Origin: Gammaproteobacteria bacterium | Lineage (GTDB): Bacteria > Pseudomonadota > Gammaproteobacteria > SZUA-152 | DNA length: 47,902 nucleotides | Direction of reading: 5' to 3' | Assembly (NCBI GenBank): GCA_032250735.1 | Contig: JAVVEP010000002.1 | Coordinates: 1-47,902 of the forward strand | Shown here: positions 1 through 9,369 of the stretch, piece after piece | Layout: the number at the start of each line of letters is the position of its first letter | How positions within the stretch are numbered: position 1 is the first letter of the stretch | Position numbers and translations under genes: made by a program | Notes under the pieces: model-generated | The model's input: only the letters and a program-made list of their open reading frames with translations | Told to the model about the DNA's origin: nothing | The model's database searches: none

Positions 1-265
1 GCCGAGAGGGCTCGGCTCCCACAGGGCTTTGCTCAGCCGTGTAGGGCGCCAATAACCGTAGGGCATTGCGCCGTATGTCCGTGGCTGATAGGTCGGGTTG
101 GTGTGATCGTTGCGAGGAAATCGCCGAGAGGGCTCGGCTCCCACAGGGCTTTGCTCAGTCGTGTAGGGCGCCAATAACCGTAGGGCATTGCGCCGTATGT
201 TCGTGGCCGATGGGTTGGGATGGTGCGATTGTTGAGAGGAAATCGCCGAGAGGGCTCGGCTCCTG
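1..265. repeat. 122-bp tandem repeat with REP-like core
   Basis: Two nearly identical 122-bp units (1-122, 123-244) are followed by a truncated third (from 245). Each begins with the perfect dyad GCCGAG-AGGG-CTCGGC (1-16, 123-138, 245-260). The first two also carry the REP-like core found throughout this window (GGCGCCAATAACCG...GGGCATTGCGCC) at 41-77 and 163-199. The third unit runs into a short GGATACCGGCTTTCGCCG-type sequence near 265-290. Positions 1-318 hold no convincing gene; short ORFs here only read through the repeat. The window starts inside the array, so more copies may lie upstream. Confidence 0.9.
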
Positions 266-318
266 GATACCGGCTTTCGCCGACATGACAGATATAAAAT
301 AAACGAGACAGCAGTGAA

Positions 319-1455
319 ATGAAAAATAAACAAAAAATAATGTGCGTGGTCGGCGCGCGCCCAAACTTCATGAAGATCGCACCGGTCATGGCGGCGCTGA
401 AACAATCCGACTATTTAACCCCCTACCTGGTGCATACCGGCCAGCATTATGACGCAGCGATGAAGCATGCCTTCTTTGATCAACTCGGTATCCCGGAACC
501 CGATATCGATCTGGGCGTGGGCTCTGGCAGTCATGCCGTGCAGACCGCGGAAATCATGCGTCGCTTCGAGGAAGTGCTGGATCAGGAGACCCCGGCGCTG
601 GTGCTGGTAGTGGGTGACGTGAATTCCACCATTGCCTGCGCCCTGGTGGCGAGCAAAAAAGAGGTGCCCGTTGTGCATGTGGAAGCCGGGCTGCGCAGCT
701 ATGACCGAAAGATGCCCGAAGAGATTAACCGGGTGCTGACCGATCAGATATCAGACCTGCTGTTCATCACCGAACGGGATGCCGAAGCCAATTTGCAGCG
801 TGAAGGGATTGATGCCTCGCGTGTCCATTTTGTGGGTAACGTGATGATCGATACTCTGCGCGCGCAACTCGATAAAAAGATTCCGGTGGCAGATACCTTC
901 CTTACCGCCAATGCCAATGATGCCTATCTGTCCGGTGGTTATGGTTTGCTGACCCTGCACCGTCCCTCCAATGTCGATGAGCCCGTTGTGCTGAAACGAC
1001 TGCTCACCACCCTGGCCGAGATCAGCCAACAGCTCCCACTGGTCTTTCCCGTGCATCCGCGTACCCGGGCCAAGATCGAGGAGGCGGGACTGGCGGATAT
1101 CCTGGACCCGCAGCGGGTATTGCTGATGCCGCCCCAGGGCTATCTGGAACTGTTGGGTCTCATGTCCGAGGCACGGCTGGTGTTGACGGACTCGGGCGGT
1201 ATCCAGGAAGAGACCACGGCACTGGGCATTCCCTGTATCACCCTGCGCGAAAACACGGAGCGACCGATTACCGTTGAGCAGGGCACCAACACCGTCGTCG
1301 GCACGGATCCGGCTGCCATCCGCGCCGCCTTTGATGAGGTGATGGCCAGTGGCGGGAAGGCGGGCAGGGTGCCTGAATTATGGGATGGCAAGGCGGCGCA
1401 GCGTATTGTCCACATTCTGGAAGACTGGCTTTCCGAAAAATCACCGACTCACTAA
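319..1455 (+). CDS. wecB: UDP-N-acetylglucosamine 2-epimerase (non-hydrolysing)
   Basis: This cytosolic enzyme interconverts UDP-GlcNAc and UDP-ManNAc and so supplies ManNAc-type precursors for exopolysaccharide. The 378-aa length is normal for the family. Visible family motifs are GARPNFMK (12-19), HTGQHYD (39-45), HVEAGLRS (120-127), PEEINR just after it, and DSGGIQEE (291-298) in the nucleotide-binding C-terminal half. The ATG at 319 is used; an internal ATG at codon 8 is also possible because the conserved region begins right after it and no strong Shine-Dalgarno separates the two. It is the first gene of the XrtA-type operon in this window and lies just after the tandem repeat. A WecB homologue is a usual member of XrtA exopolysaccharide loci. 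Confidence 0.93.
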   Translation: MKNKQKIMCVVGARPNFMKIAPVMAALKQSDYLTPYLVHTGQHYDAAMKHAFFDQLGIPEPDIDLGVGSGSHAVQTAEIMRRFEEVLDQETPALVLVVGDVNSTIACALVASKKEVPVVHVEAGLRSYDRKMPEEINRVLTDQISDLLFITERDAEANLQREGIDASRVHFVGNVMIDTLRAQLDKKIPVADTFLTANANDAYLSGGYGLLTLHRPSNVDEPVVLKRLLTTLAEISQQLPLVFPVHPRTRAKIEEAGLADILDPQRVLLMPPQGYLELLGLMSEARLVLTDSGGIQEETTALGIPCITLRENTERPITVEQGTNTVVGTDPAAIRAAFDEVMASGGKAGRVPELWDGKAAQRIVHILEDWLSEKSPTH

Positions 1456-1487
1456 CGCAGTCTGGACGCACTATTGGTATATCAACA

Positions 1488-2378
1488 ATGAGTACCCCAA
1501 CAATTATCACGCCGATAGCCAATGCAATGACGGTGGACGTGGAAGACTATTTCCAGGTCTCCGCTTTTGAGGGCACGATCGATCGCTCCCAGTGGGATAA
1601 CATCCCCTGTCGCGTTGAGGGCAACATGGATCGCATCCTCGGCTTGTTTGCGGACAAGGGCGTCAAGGCGACATTTTTTACCCTGGGCTGGGTGGCCGAA
1701 CGCTATCCGGAGATGGTGAGGCGCATCGTCAGTGACGGGCATGAGCTGGCCAGCCATGGTTTTACCCATACTCGCGTCACCCAGCAAAGCCAGAAAGTCT
1801 TTCGCGCCGACATCGAAAAAACCAAGCAACTGCTGGAGGATATCGGCGGTGTAGAAGTGAAGGGCTATCGCGCGCCCAGTTATTCCATCGGCGCCGATAA
1901 CCTGTGGGCACTGGATGAACTGTCGGAGGCGGGCTATCACTATAGCTCCAGCATTTATCCAGTGAAGCATGACCTCTACGGCATGCCGGAGGCATCGCGG
2001 TTTGCCTTTCGGCCACGCGGCGAACAGGGCATCCTGGAGATCCCCATTACCACGGTGCGCTTTGGCGAAAAAAACCTGCCCTGTGGCGGCGGCGGATTTT
2101 TTCGCCTCTATCCCTACGCCGTGTCCCGCTGGGCGCTACGGCGCGTCAACCGGGATGAAGGTCAGTCGGGCATGTTCTATTTTCACCCCTGGGAGATTGA
2201 CCCCGATCAGCCCCGGCAGACCGGCATCAGCCTGAAAACACGTATTCGACATTATCTTAACCTTGGACGTATGGAGCAAAGATTGAAAGCCTTGTTGCAC
2301 GATTTTGAATGGGATCGCATGGACCGTATTTTTCTGGACGGCAACACCAAAAACACCCATCCGGGTGACCGGGTATGA
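1488..2378 (+). CDS. XrtA-associated polysaccharide deacetylase (DUF3473 type)
   Basis: A NodB-like carbohydrate esterase (CE4) of the PEP-CTERM-locus subfamily, expected to remove N-acetyl groups from the exopolysaccharide or a precursor. With the ATG at 1488 it has 296 aa and begins just before the subfamily's TVDVEDYFQ motif (about 15-23), which replaces the usual TFDDG and carries the catalytic or metal-binding Asp. A second motif, H85ELASHGFTH94, supplies the metal ligands H90 and H94. The C-terminal part with GGGGFFRLYP and FYFHPWE matches the DUF3473 extension. The reading frame stays open upstream into wecB, but those codons overlap wecB out of phase, so the start after the wecB stop is preferred. 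An internal ATG at 1527 is the alternative. The stop overlaps the next start by 4 bp (ATGA), which implies translational coupling. Confidence 0.9.
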   Translation: MSTPTIITPIANAMTVDVEDYFQVSAFEGTIDRSQWDNIPCRVEGNMDRILGLFADKGVKATFFTLGWVAERYPEMVRRIVSDGHELASHGFTHTRVTQQSQKVFRADIEKTKQLLEDIGGVEVKGYRAPSYSIGADNLWALDELSEAGYHYSSSIYPVKHDLYGMPEASRFAFRPRGEQGILEIPITTVRFGEKNLPCGGGGFFRLYPYAVSRWALRRVNRDEGQSGMFYFHPWEIDPDQPRQTGISLKTRIRHYLNLGRMEQRLKALLHDFEWDRMDRIFLDGNTKNTHPGDRV

Positions 2379-3418
2379 CGCTGAGCACTTCCGCACTGAC
2401 CGTTCGCGAACTCGCCAGCAGCGATAAAACTCGCTGGGATGATTTTGTGCAGGCCTGCCCTGAGGCCACGTTTTTCCATCGTGCCGGTTGGCAGCGGGTG
2501 ATGGAAGAGGTGTTTGGGCATCGCAGCTGGTTTCTCTACGCCGAGCGTGACGGCAACATCGAAGGCGTCTTGCCGCTGGCGCAGATCAACAGCCGCCTGT
2601 TCGGCAATTCGCTTATGTCGCTGCCATTTTGTGTCTACGGCGGTGTGGCCGCCAATTCCGCCGAGGCCATGCAGTGCCTGACGCAGGCTGCGCAGCGCAA
2701 GGCCGAATCCCTGAACGTGGATGCACTGGAGATGCGTAACCAGAAATCGCGTTACCCGGAGTGGCCGCACAAGGATCTCTACGTCACCTTCAGAAAAGGC
2801 ATCGACCCTGATCCCGAGGTCAATATGAATAATATTCCGCGCAAGCAGCGGGCGATGGTGCGCAAGGGCATCCAGGCCGGCCTGCAGGGGACATGGGATG
2901 ACGAGGTCGATCGTTTTTATGACGCCTACTCGCAGAGCGTTCATGCCCTGGGCACGCCGGTCTTCTCCCGCCGGTTATTCACTACCCTGCGCGATGAATT
3001 CGGCGATGACTGTCGTATCCTGACCATCACCAAGGAAGGACGAACCGTGGCCTCGGTGATGAACTTCTATTTTCGCAACGAGGTCTTGCCGTACTACGGC
3101 GGCGGCACCGCCGAGGCCCGCGCGCTGAAGGGCAATGACTTCATGTATTGGGAACTCATGCGTCGCTCAGCGGAGCAGGGTATCGAGATTTTCGATTTCG
3201 GCCGCAGCAAGAACGGCGCGGGCTCCTATAGTTTCAAAAAGAACTGGGGTTTTGAACCCGAGCCGCTGCATTACGAATATCACCTGGTCAAGACGCGAGA
3301 GATACCAGAGGTGAATCCGAACAATCCGAAATACCAGATGTTCATTAAACTCTGGCGCAAGATGCCGCTGGGTATGACCCAGTGGCTCGGCCCGCATATT
3401 GTCAGGAATCTAGGCTAA
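2375..3418 (+). CDS. FemAB-related protein, XrtA/PEP-CTERM system-associated
   Basis: A 347-aa FemAB/GNAT-fold acyltransferase-like protein. FemAB enzymes transfer aminoacyl groups from charged tRNA to peptidoglycan; the XrtA-locus branch has no established substrate and is presumed to modify the polysaccharide or its lipid carrier. Features of the fold include a first GNAT half with FFHRAGWQRVMEE (about 33-45), NNIPRKQRAMVRKGI (about 152-166) as the basic segment typical of this branch, and a C-terminal half with YYGGGTAEARALKGNDFMYWELM and FDFGRSKNGAGSYSFKKNWGF. Length and motif order match the PEP-CTERM subfamily. It overlaps the deacetylase stop by 4 bp and is followed with no gap by the next glycosyltransferase. 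Confidence 0.9.
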   Translation: MTLSTSALTVRELASSDKTRWDDFVQACPEATFFHRAGWQRVMEEVFGHRSWFLYAERDGNIEGVLPLAQINSRLFGNSLMSLPFCVYGGVAANSAEAMQCLTQAAQRKAESLNVDALEMRNQKSRYPEWPHKDLYVTFRKGIDPDPEVNMNNIPRKQRAMVRKGIQAGLQGTWDDEVDRFYDAYSQSVHALGTPVFSRRLFTTLRDEFGDDCRILTITKEGRTVASVMNFYFRNEVLPYYGGGTAEARALKGNDFMYWELMRRSAEQGIEIFDFGRSKNGAGSYSFKKNWGFEPEPLHYEYHLVKTREIPEVNPNNPKYQMFIKLWRKMPLGMTQWLGPHIVRNLG

Positions 3419-4693
3419 ATGGACAAGGCAAAGGAACTGCTATTGCTGGTACACCGGATTCCCTATCCGCCGAACAAGGGCGACAAGATCCGTTCGTTCA
3501 ACCTGCTCAAGCATCTGGCGAAATCCTATCGCGTGCATGTCGGGGCGTTTGTGGATGACGCCCATGACTGGCGCTATCAGCGCGATCTGGAAACCCTGTG
3601 TGGAGAAGTCGGGGGCGAGGTTCGGCTGCTGAATCTGAACCCGACCACGCGCAAGCTGAAAAGCCTCACTGCCCTGGCCACCGGCAGCTCGCTGACGGTT
3701 CCCTATTATGCCAGCCCGGCCATGCAGGGCTGGGTCGACGGCTTGCTGGCCCGCCGGCCGATTGAGCGCGTGGTCGTGTTTTCCTCGCCCATGGCGCAAT
3801 TTGTCTCCGGCCCGGCCTATGCCGCATTGCGGCGGGTGATCGATTTTGTGGATATCGACTCGGACAAATGGGCGCAATATGCCCGCGCCAAGCCCTGGCC
3901 GCTGAGCTGGATCTATGGCCGCGAGGCCCGCACCCTGTTCGCGTTCGAGCGCAAAATCGCCGATGAATTCGATGCCTCGGTGTTCGTCACCGAGGACGAG
4001 TGCGCGCTGTTTCGGCGGCTCGCGCCCGAGGTCCAGGCGCGCGTTAATGTCGCGCACAATGGCGTCGATACGGACTATTTTTCCCCGCAGCGCGATTATC
4101 CCAATCCCTATCCGCCTGCGGCAAAGGTGCTGGTGTTTACCGGCGCGATGGATTACTGGGCCAACGTGGATGCGGTGCGCTGGTTTGCCCGGGAGATCTT
4201 TCCCGGCATCCGCGCCCGCGCCGAGGCGGCGGAATTCTATATTGTCGGTGGCCGTCCCACGACGGAGGTACAGGCGCTGGGAAAACTGCCCGGCGTCACG
4301 GTGACCGGTGCCGTGCAGGATATCCGCCCCTTCATGGCCCACGCCCGGGCGGCGGTGGCGCCCATGCGCATTGCCCGTGGGGTACAGAATAAGGTGCTGG
4401 AGGCCATGGCCATGGCTCGGCCGGTGTTGGCGACGCCGGAGGCGGCCGAGGGCATTGCCGCCCGTGTGGGGCAGGATCTGTGGGTGGAGTCCACGCCCGC
4501 AGGACTGCAACAACAGGCACTACAGTTGCTGACAGGTGAGGCCGTCGAACTCGGTTCCGCCGCCCGGCAGTGCGTATTGCAGGGTTACGGCTGGGCGACC
4601 AATCTACAGCGCTTCAGCGAGCTGCTGGAGAGCACGCCCCCCGAGCTGGAAAACTCACTCAACGATTCGGCTATGCAGGCGGTAACATCATGA
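3419..4693 (+). CDS. XrtA system glycosyltransferase, TIGR03087 (stp1) family
   Basis: A 424-aa GT-B fold sugar transferase of the PEP-CTERM/sugar-transferase 1 family. It is expected to add a sugar from a nucleotide donor to the growing lipid-linked repeat unit on the cytoplasmic face of the membrane. The N-terminus has the family pattern HRIPYPPNKGDKIRSFNLLK (about 11-30), and the middle has DFVDIDSDKW and NGVDTDYFSP. The C-terminal donor domain includes FTGAMDYWANVDAVRWFA, FIVGGRPT-like residues, GxVxDIRPFM and the run ARGVQNKVLEAMAMARPVLATPEAAEG divided over about 320-350. It starts immediately after the FemAB stop (TAA then ATG), and its TGA overlaps the xrtA ATG by 4 bp. Confidence 0.92.
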   Translation: MDKAKELLLLVHRIPYPPNKGDKIRSFNLLKHLAKSYRVHVGAFVDDAHDWRYQRDLETLCGEVGGEVRLLNLNPTTRKLKSLTALATGSSLTVPYYASPAMQGWVDGLLARRPIERVVVFSSPMAQFVSGPAYAALRRVIDFVDIDSDKWAQYARAKPWPLSWIYGREARTLFAFERKIADEFDASVFVTEDECALFRRLAPEVQARVNVAHNGVDTDYFSPQRDYPNPYPPAAKVLVFTGAMDYWANVDAVRWFAREIFPGIRARAEAAEFYIVGGRPTTEVQALGKLPGVTVTGAVQDIRPFMAHARAAVAPMRIARGVQNKVLEAMAMARPVLATPEAAEGIAARVGQDLWVESTPAGLQQQALQLLTGEAVELGSAARQCVLQGYGWATNLQRFSELLESTPPELENSLNDSAMQAVTS

Positions 4694-6270
4694 CGGACGC
4701 GGCAGAGGTCGAAGTAAAAGGTAAAGCCGGTATGCCAGCCGACACAACCAAAGCCCTGAACTGGGCTCCGGGCTGGTATCCGACGGTGCTTATCTTTGGG
4801 GTTTCCCTGCTCGTATTGGGGGCCGTGTTCTGGCCGGTGTATCGCGATATCGTGGTCATCTGGTGGCGGGCCGAAACCTACGCCCACGGCTTTTTGATTC
4901 TGCCCATCGTGGGTTATCTCCTGTGGCTAAAACGCGCCGATCTGGCCCCGCTCGCACCGCGACCGGCACCCCTGGCGGCGCTGTTGATGGTATTGCCGGC
5001 CCTGCTCTGGCTGCTGGCGAATGCCGCCCAGGTCGCCGCAGCCGAACAGCTGGCCGTTGTGCTGATGATACCGATACTGGTGTGGGTGGTTTTTGGCACC
5101 GCCGTGCTGCGCCGCATCCTGTTCCCCCTGGCCTATCTGCTGTTTGCGGTACCGCTGGGGGATTTTCTGGTCGGCCCCCTGCAGGACGTCACCGCCGTGT
5201 TCACGGTCTGGGCCTTACAGCTGACCGGCATCCCCGTTTATCTCGAAGGACGCTTCTTCTATATACCGACCGGCGCGTTTGAAGTGGCCGAGGCCTGTAG
5301 CGGCATACGCTACCTGATCGCCTCCCTGGCCCTCGGCACCCTCTATGCCTACCTGAATTATGTCAGCCTGCAGCGGCGGCTGATCTTTGTCGCGCTGGCG
5401 ATCATCGTGCCCATCATCGCCAACGGCCTGCGCGCCTACGGCATCGTGATGCTGGCGCATCTCAGCGATTACACCATCGCGGTGGGGGTCGATCACCTCA
5501 TCTACGGCTGGCTGTTCTTTGGCGTGGTCATCATGCTGCTGTTCTGGGTGGGCTCGTTCTTCCGCGAGGATCTGGCGCCGCAACCGGACCACGCCGAAAT
5601 CAATACACAGGCCACCACGGCGGTACAGGCGCACGAGGTAAAGCGGTTAGCGTTGTGGGCCGCGCTGACCCTCAGCATCGCGGCGAGCGCCCCCGGATTT
5701 GCCGCCTGGATGGACGCCCGCAGCGCAGCGGCGCCGCTCAGCGCGGTCACCCTGCCGCAGGGGACGGGCGAGTGGGCGGGGCCCTTCGCGACCAGCAGCC
5801 CATGGCGCCCGCATTTCGTGGGCGCGCAGGAACAGCGTGTCGAATACCGCAAACAGGGACAGCGGGTAGAGGTCTACCTGGCCTATTACCCGAGTCAGGA
5901 CAAGGAGGCCGAACTCATTAACTGGCATAACGCGGTGTTTGATTCGGAGCGCTCCCAGCGTCTGGCCGGGGCAGCCGCTCAGGCGCGCCTGCCCAACGCG
6001 GCGAGCTGGCCGGTATTCGAAACACGCCTGCTGACGGGTGACGATTCGCGACTGGTATGGCACTGGTATGAGATCGATGGTGCTGCCACGGTGAGTCGGG
6101 TGTGGGCCAAGGCCTACGCCGCCCGCAGTCGCCTCCTGGGCTCGCGGACCGGCTCGGTGGCCTGGGTGCTATCGACCGAATATTCACTGGGCGCCGAACA
6201 GGGTGCGGCGGTGATGGAAGACTTCCTTGGCAGCATGTTGCCCCAGTTGCGGGAGGCGGTGCAGCAATGA
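4690..6270 (+). CDS. xrtA: Exosortase A fused to EpsI domain
   Basis: An inner-membrane transpeptidase-like enzyme that recognises the C-terminal PEP-CTERM signal of exported proteins, cleaves it and probably attaches the protein to a surface carrier. The ATG at 4690 overlaps the previous stop (ATGA), giving 526 aa; the frame is open further upstream, but those codons fall inside the previous gene. Residues about 30-330 form a multi-span membrane domain with the exosortase triad: C203 in EACSGIR, R248 in ANGLRAYG and H269 in DHLIYGW. Residues about 345-526 form an EpsI (DUF3485) domain with LINWHNAVFD-like and VWHWYEIDG motifs. The fusion is common for XrtA. Its TGA overlaps the next ATG. The likely local substrate is the PEP-CTERM protein at 34164. 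Confidence 0.96.
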   Translation: MTDAAEVEVKGKAGMPADTTKALNWAPGWYPTVLIFGVSLLVLGAVFWPVYRDIVVIWWRAETYAHGFLILPIVGYLLWLKRADLAPLAPRPAPLAALLMVLPALLWLLANAAQVAAAEQLAVVLMIPILVWVVFGTAVLRRILFPLAYLLFAVPLGDFLVGPLQDVTAVFTVWALQLTGIPVYLEGRFFYIPTGAFEVAEACSGIRYLIASLALGTLYAYLNYVSLQRRLIFVALAIIVPIIANGLRAYGIVMLAHLSDYTIAVGVDHLIYGWLFFGVVIMLLFWVGSFFREDLAPQPDHAEINTQATTAVQAHEVKRLALWAALTLSIAASAPGFAAWMDARSAAAPLSAVTLPQGTGEWAGPFATSSPWRPHFVGAQEQRVEYRKQGQRVEVYLAYYPSQDKEAELINWHNAVFDSERSQRLAGAAAQARLPNAASWPVFETRLLTGDDSRLVWHWYEIDGAATVSRVWAKAYAARSRLLGSRTGSVAWVLSTEYSLGAEQGAAVMEDFLGSMLPQLREAVQQ

Positions 6271-7460
6271 GCGGCGCACTGAGTGACACGCGCATCCACC
6301 CGCGCCCGTTGGTGGTGCACGTCATCTATCGACTGGCCGTGGGTGGGCTGGAGAATGGTCTGGTGAACCTCATCAATCGCATGGCACCGGACGGCTATCG
6401 CCATGCCATTGTGTGCATCGATGACTACACCGATTTTCGGCAGCGTATCCAGCGTGACGATGTCGACGTGTACGCCCTGCACAAGCGTCCCGGCACCGAC
6501 CTGGGGGCCCATGTCCGATTCTGGAAACTCATGCGGCGCCTGCGGCCCACGGTCGTGCACACCCGCAACCTGGGCGCGCTGGAATTTCAGTTACCCGCCT
6601 GGCTTGCCGGGGTAGCCCACCGCGTGCAGGGAGAACACGGCAGGGACACCGGCGATCTCCTGGGCACCAAGCGCAAATACCTCCTGTACCGCAAAATGAT
6701 GCGGCCGCTGGTGACGCGCTATGTCGCGCTGTCGCAGGATTTGGCCACCTGGCTGGAGCAATCGGCGGGCGTCGCGGCGGAGAACATCAGCCAGATCTAC
6801 AACGGCGTGGACACCGAGCGCTTTTTCCCAGCAAGGGAACGCCTGCCTTTACCCGTGGAGAATGCGGCCCCGCAGGATGGCGTGGTCATGGGAACCATCG
6901 GCCGCATGCAGCCGGAGAAGGACCAACTGACCCTGGTGCGGGCCTTTATCGGCCTGCTGGATACGGTGGAGCGGGGCAGGGAGCGCCTGCGGCTGGTGCT
7001 GATCGGTGATGGCCCCCTGCGGGAACAGGCCCAAAGTCTGCTGCGCGAGGCCGATGCGGAGCACCTTGCCTGGCTGCCGGGCGCCCGCAATGACGCGCCC
7101 GAAATGATGCAGTCACTGGATATCTTTGTCCTGCCCTCCCTGATCGAGGGCGTCTCCAACACCATTCTCGAGGCCATGGCGACGGGGCTGCCGGTGGTGG
7201 CAACCGCAGTAGGTGGTAATCCGGAACTGGTACAACATGGCGAGACGGGCGTCACGGTGCCGGCTGCGGATGCCGCGGCCATGAGCCGAGCCATCCTCGA
7301 CTACATCAATAGTCCCGAGCTGCGTCAGCGCCACGGCGAGGCCGGACGCCGGCGCGTCGAAAAAATGTTTAGCATGGCCAGCATGGTGAATGGATATAAT
7401 GCGGTGTATGACCGGGTGCGCGGCGTCACGGCACCCGCAACAGAATTTGTGAGCGAATAA
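6267..7460 (+). CDS. XrtA system glycosyltransferase, TIGR03088 (stp2) family
   Basis: A 397-aa GT-B (GT4-like) sugar transferase of the PEP-CTERM/sugar-transferase 2 family. The N-terminal acceptor domain starts VVHVIYRLAVGGLENGLVNL (about 16-35), the family hallmark, followed by VVHTRNLGALEFQ and QGEHGRD. The donor half contains IYNGVDTERFFP, GTIGRMQPEKDQ, LIGDGPLR, and FVLPSLIEGVSNTILEAMA with the conserved E-x7-E pattern. The start at 6267 overlaps the xrtA stop by 4 bp; an upstream in-frame start would run inside xrtA. It is predicted to act in repeat-unit assembly on the cytoplasmic face; donor and acceptor are unknown. The next gene begins 4 bp after its stop. Confidence 0.93.
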   Translation: MSGALSDTRIHPRPLVVHVIYRLAVGGLENGLVNLINRMAPDGYRHAIVCIDDYTDFRQRIQRDDVDVYALHKRPGTDLGAHVRFWKLMRRLRPTVVHTRNLGALEFQLPAWLAGVAHRVQGEHGRDTGDLLGTKRKYLLYRKMMRPLVTRYVALSQDLATWLEQSAGVAAENISQIYNGVDTERFFPARERLPLPVENAAPQDGVVMGTIGRMQPEKDQLTLVRAFIGLLDTVERGRERLRLVLIGDGPLREQAQSLLREADAEHLAWLPGARNDAPEMMQSLDIFVLPSLIEGVSNTILEAMATGLPVVATAVGGNPELVQHGETGVTVPAADAAAMSRAILDYINSPELRQRHGEAGRRRVEKMFSMASMVNGYNAVYDRVRGVTAPATEFVSE

Positions 7461-7464
7461 TAAC

Positions 7465-9369
7465 GTGTGTGGCATTGTCGGAATCTTTAACCTGAACGGA
7501 GAGCGCCCGATCGACCGGGAGCTTCTCCACAAAATGAATGAAACCCAGTTTCATCGCGGCCCGGATGCCGGCGGCTTGCATGTGGAGCCCGGTGTGGGGC
7601 TGGGACATCGCCGCCTGTCCATTATCGACCTGTCCAGCGGCAAGCAGCCCATGGAAAACGAAGACGGCTCCGTGATCGTCACCTTCAACGGCGAGATCTA
7701 CAATTTCCCGGAATTGAGCGACGAACTCAAAGCCGCCGGCCACAGTTTTAAAACTCATTCGGACACAGAGGTCATCGTCCACGCGTGGGAAGAGTGGGGC
7801 GAAGACTGCGTGAAACGCTTCAGAGGCATGTTCGCCTTTGCCGTGTGGGACAGGAATAAAAAGACCTTATTTCTGGCGCGCGATCCCCTGGGCAAAAAGC
7901 CGCTGCATTACACGCTGCTGGATTCGGGGCAGGTGATCTTTGGCTCAGAATTAAAGGCCCTCTACGCGCATCCCGAACTGGAAAAGGTCATCGACCCCTG
8001 CGCGGTTGAAGAATATTTTGCCCTGGGTTACGTGGCCGATCCGCGGACGATCTTTAAGGGCATATGGAAACTGCCACCGGCGCATAGCCTGTTGCTCACT
8101 ATGGGCGCACAGTCACTGCCGGCGCCCAGGGAATATTGGGACATCCCCTTCACGCCGTCAGTTGAGCAATCGGAAAGCCAGACCGTGGAAGAGCTGGTGA
8201 AACGCTTTCGGGAAACGGTCTCCATAAGGATGATGTCGGAAGTCCCCCTGGGGGCGTTTCTTTCCGGCGGCGTGGATTCCAGCGCCGTGGTGGCGATGAT
8301 GTCACAGGTGTCCAAAGAGCCGGTGAACACCTGTTCGATCTCCTTCGACAACCCTAAATTTAACGAAGCCGAATTTGCCAAAAAGGTAGCCGAGCGTTAT
8401 CACACCCGGCATTTTGTGGAAACCGTCGATCCCGATGATTTTAGTCTGGTGGACAAACTCGCCAACATCTATGACGAGCCCTATGCCGACAGCTCCGCCA
8501 TTCCCACCTATCGTGTCTGCGAGCTGGCCAGGAAGCGGGTCACGGTCGCCCTGTCGGGTGACGGGGCAGATGAATATTTTTCCGGCTATCGGCGTCATCG
8601 CTGGCATATGAATGAGGAAAAGGTCAGGAGCTTTCTACCCTACGCCATTCGGGGCCCGCTTTTTGGCCTGCTGGGCAAGGTCTACCCGAAGCTGGACTGG
8701 GCCCCAAAATTTCTACGCGCCAAAACCACCTTCCAGGCGATAGGCAGGGATAGTGTGGCGGCATATCTACACACCGTCTCCATCCTCTCTGACGATATGC
8801 GCAACAAACTGTTCTCCGCCAGCTTCAAGCAGTCGCTGCAGGGATACAACGCGGTGGAAGTATTTCGGCGTCATGCCGACAAGGCCCCCTCCCAGCATCC
8901 GCTGTCGCTTATCCAATACCTGGACCTAAAGACCTATCTGGTGGGTGACATCCACACCAAGGTAGATCGGGCCAGCATGGCCAACTCCCTGGAAGTGCGC
9001 GCGCCACTGCTGGACCACAAATTGATCGAATGGGTCTCCGGCCTGAACCCGGACCTGAAGCTGCATGGGCAAGAAAGCAAATACATCCTCAAAAAGGCAA
9101 TGGAACCCTATCTGCCCAATGATGTGTTGTACCGAAACAAGATGGGTTTTTCGGTACCGCTGGCAGAGTGGTTCAGAGGCCCGTTGAAACAGCGTGTGCA
9201 GGATTCGCTGCTGGGCGAAACCATGCAGCAAAGCGGGATCTTCAATATGGACTACATTAAGCATCTCGTCTCACAGCACCAGTCCGGCTTGAGAGACTAC
9301 AGCGCAGCGATCTGGACATTGTTGATGTTTGATGCGTTTTTACGAAAAATAATGATGGGTGAGAATTGA
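7465..9369 (+). CDS. XrtA/PEP-CTERM system amidotransferase (asparagine synthase family)
   Basis: A 634-aa glutamine-dependent amidotransferase of the asparagine-synthase superfamily (amidotransferase 1, exosortase A system-associated). The start is GTG (7465), followed directly by TGT, so after Met removal Cys2 is the N-terminal nucleophile of the Ntn glutaminase domain (MCGIVGIFN). This fixes the start. The N-terminal domain (about 1-210) also has RGPDAGG and GHRRLSIIDLS. The synthetase domain carries the ATP-PPi loop SGGVDS (267-272), ALSGDGADEYFSGYRRH (about 360-376) and the C-terminal MGFSVPLAEWF. It probably amidates a sugar acid or other carboxyl group of the polysaccharide. It ends the GC-rich operon block; the next gene follows after 173 bp. 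Confidence 0.94.
   Translation: MCGIVGIFNLNGERPIDRELLHKMNETQFHRGPDAGGLHVEPGVGLGHRRLSIIDLSSGKQPMENEDGSVIVTFNGEIYNFPELSDELKAAGHSFKTHSDTEVIVHAWEEWGEDCVKRFRGMFAFAVWDRNKKTLFLARDPLGKKPLHYTLLDSGQVIFGSELKALYAHPELEKVIDPCAVEEYFALGYVADPRTIFKGIWKLPPAHSLLLTMGAQSLPAPREYWDIPFTPSVEQSESQTVEELVKRFRETVSIRMMSEVPLGAFLSGGVDSSAVVAMMSQVSKEPVNTCSISFDNPKFNEAEFAKKVAERYHTRHFVETVDPDDFSLVDKLANIYDEPYADSSAIPTYRVCELARKRVTVALSGDGADEYFSGYRRHRWHMNEEKVRSFLPYAIRGPLFGLLGKVYPKLDWAPKFLRAKTTFQAIGRDSVAAYLHTVSILSDDMRNKLFSASFKQSLQGYNAVEVFRRHADKAPSQHPLSLIQYLDLKTYLVGDIHTKVDRASMANSLEVRAPLLDHKLIEWVSGLNPDLKLHGQESKYILKKAMEPYLPNDVLYRNKMGFSVPLAEWFRGPLKQRVQDSLLGETMQQSGIFNMDYIKHLVSQHQSGLRDYSAAIWTLLMFDAFLRKIMMGEN

Noticed and set aside
1-265. Possible CRISPR array from regularly spaced repeats
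   Set aside because: The repeat unit is 122 bp with near-identical sequence throughout, so there are no unique spacers, and no cas genes are present.
3440-4513. A 357-aa reverse-strand ORF
   Set aside because: It is antisense to the stp1-type glycosyltransferase, His/Gly/Arg-rich as expected for a GC-rich shadow frame, and lacks a supported start.
4690-6270. XrtA-EpsI fusion as a novelty
   Set aside because: Fusion of exosortase A with an EpsI domain is the usual architecture of this family.
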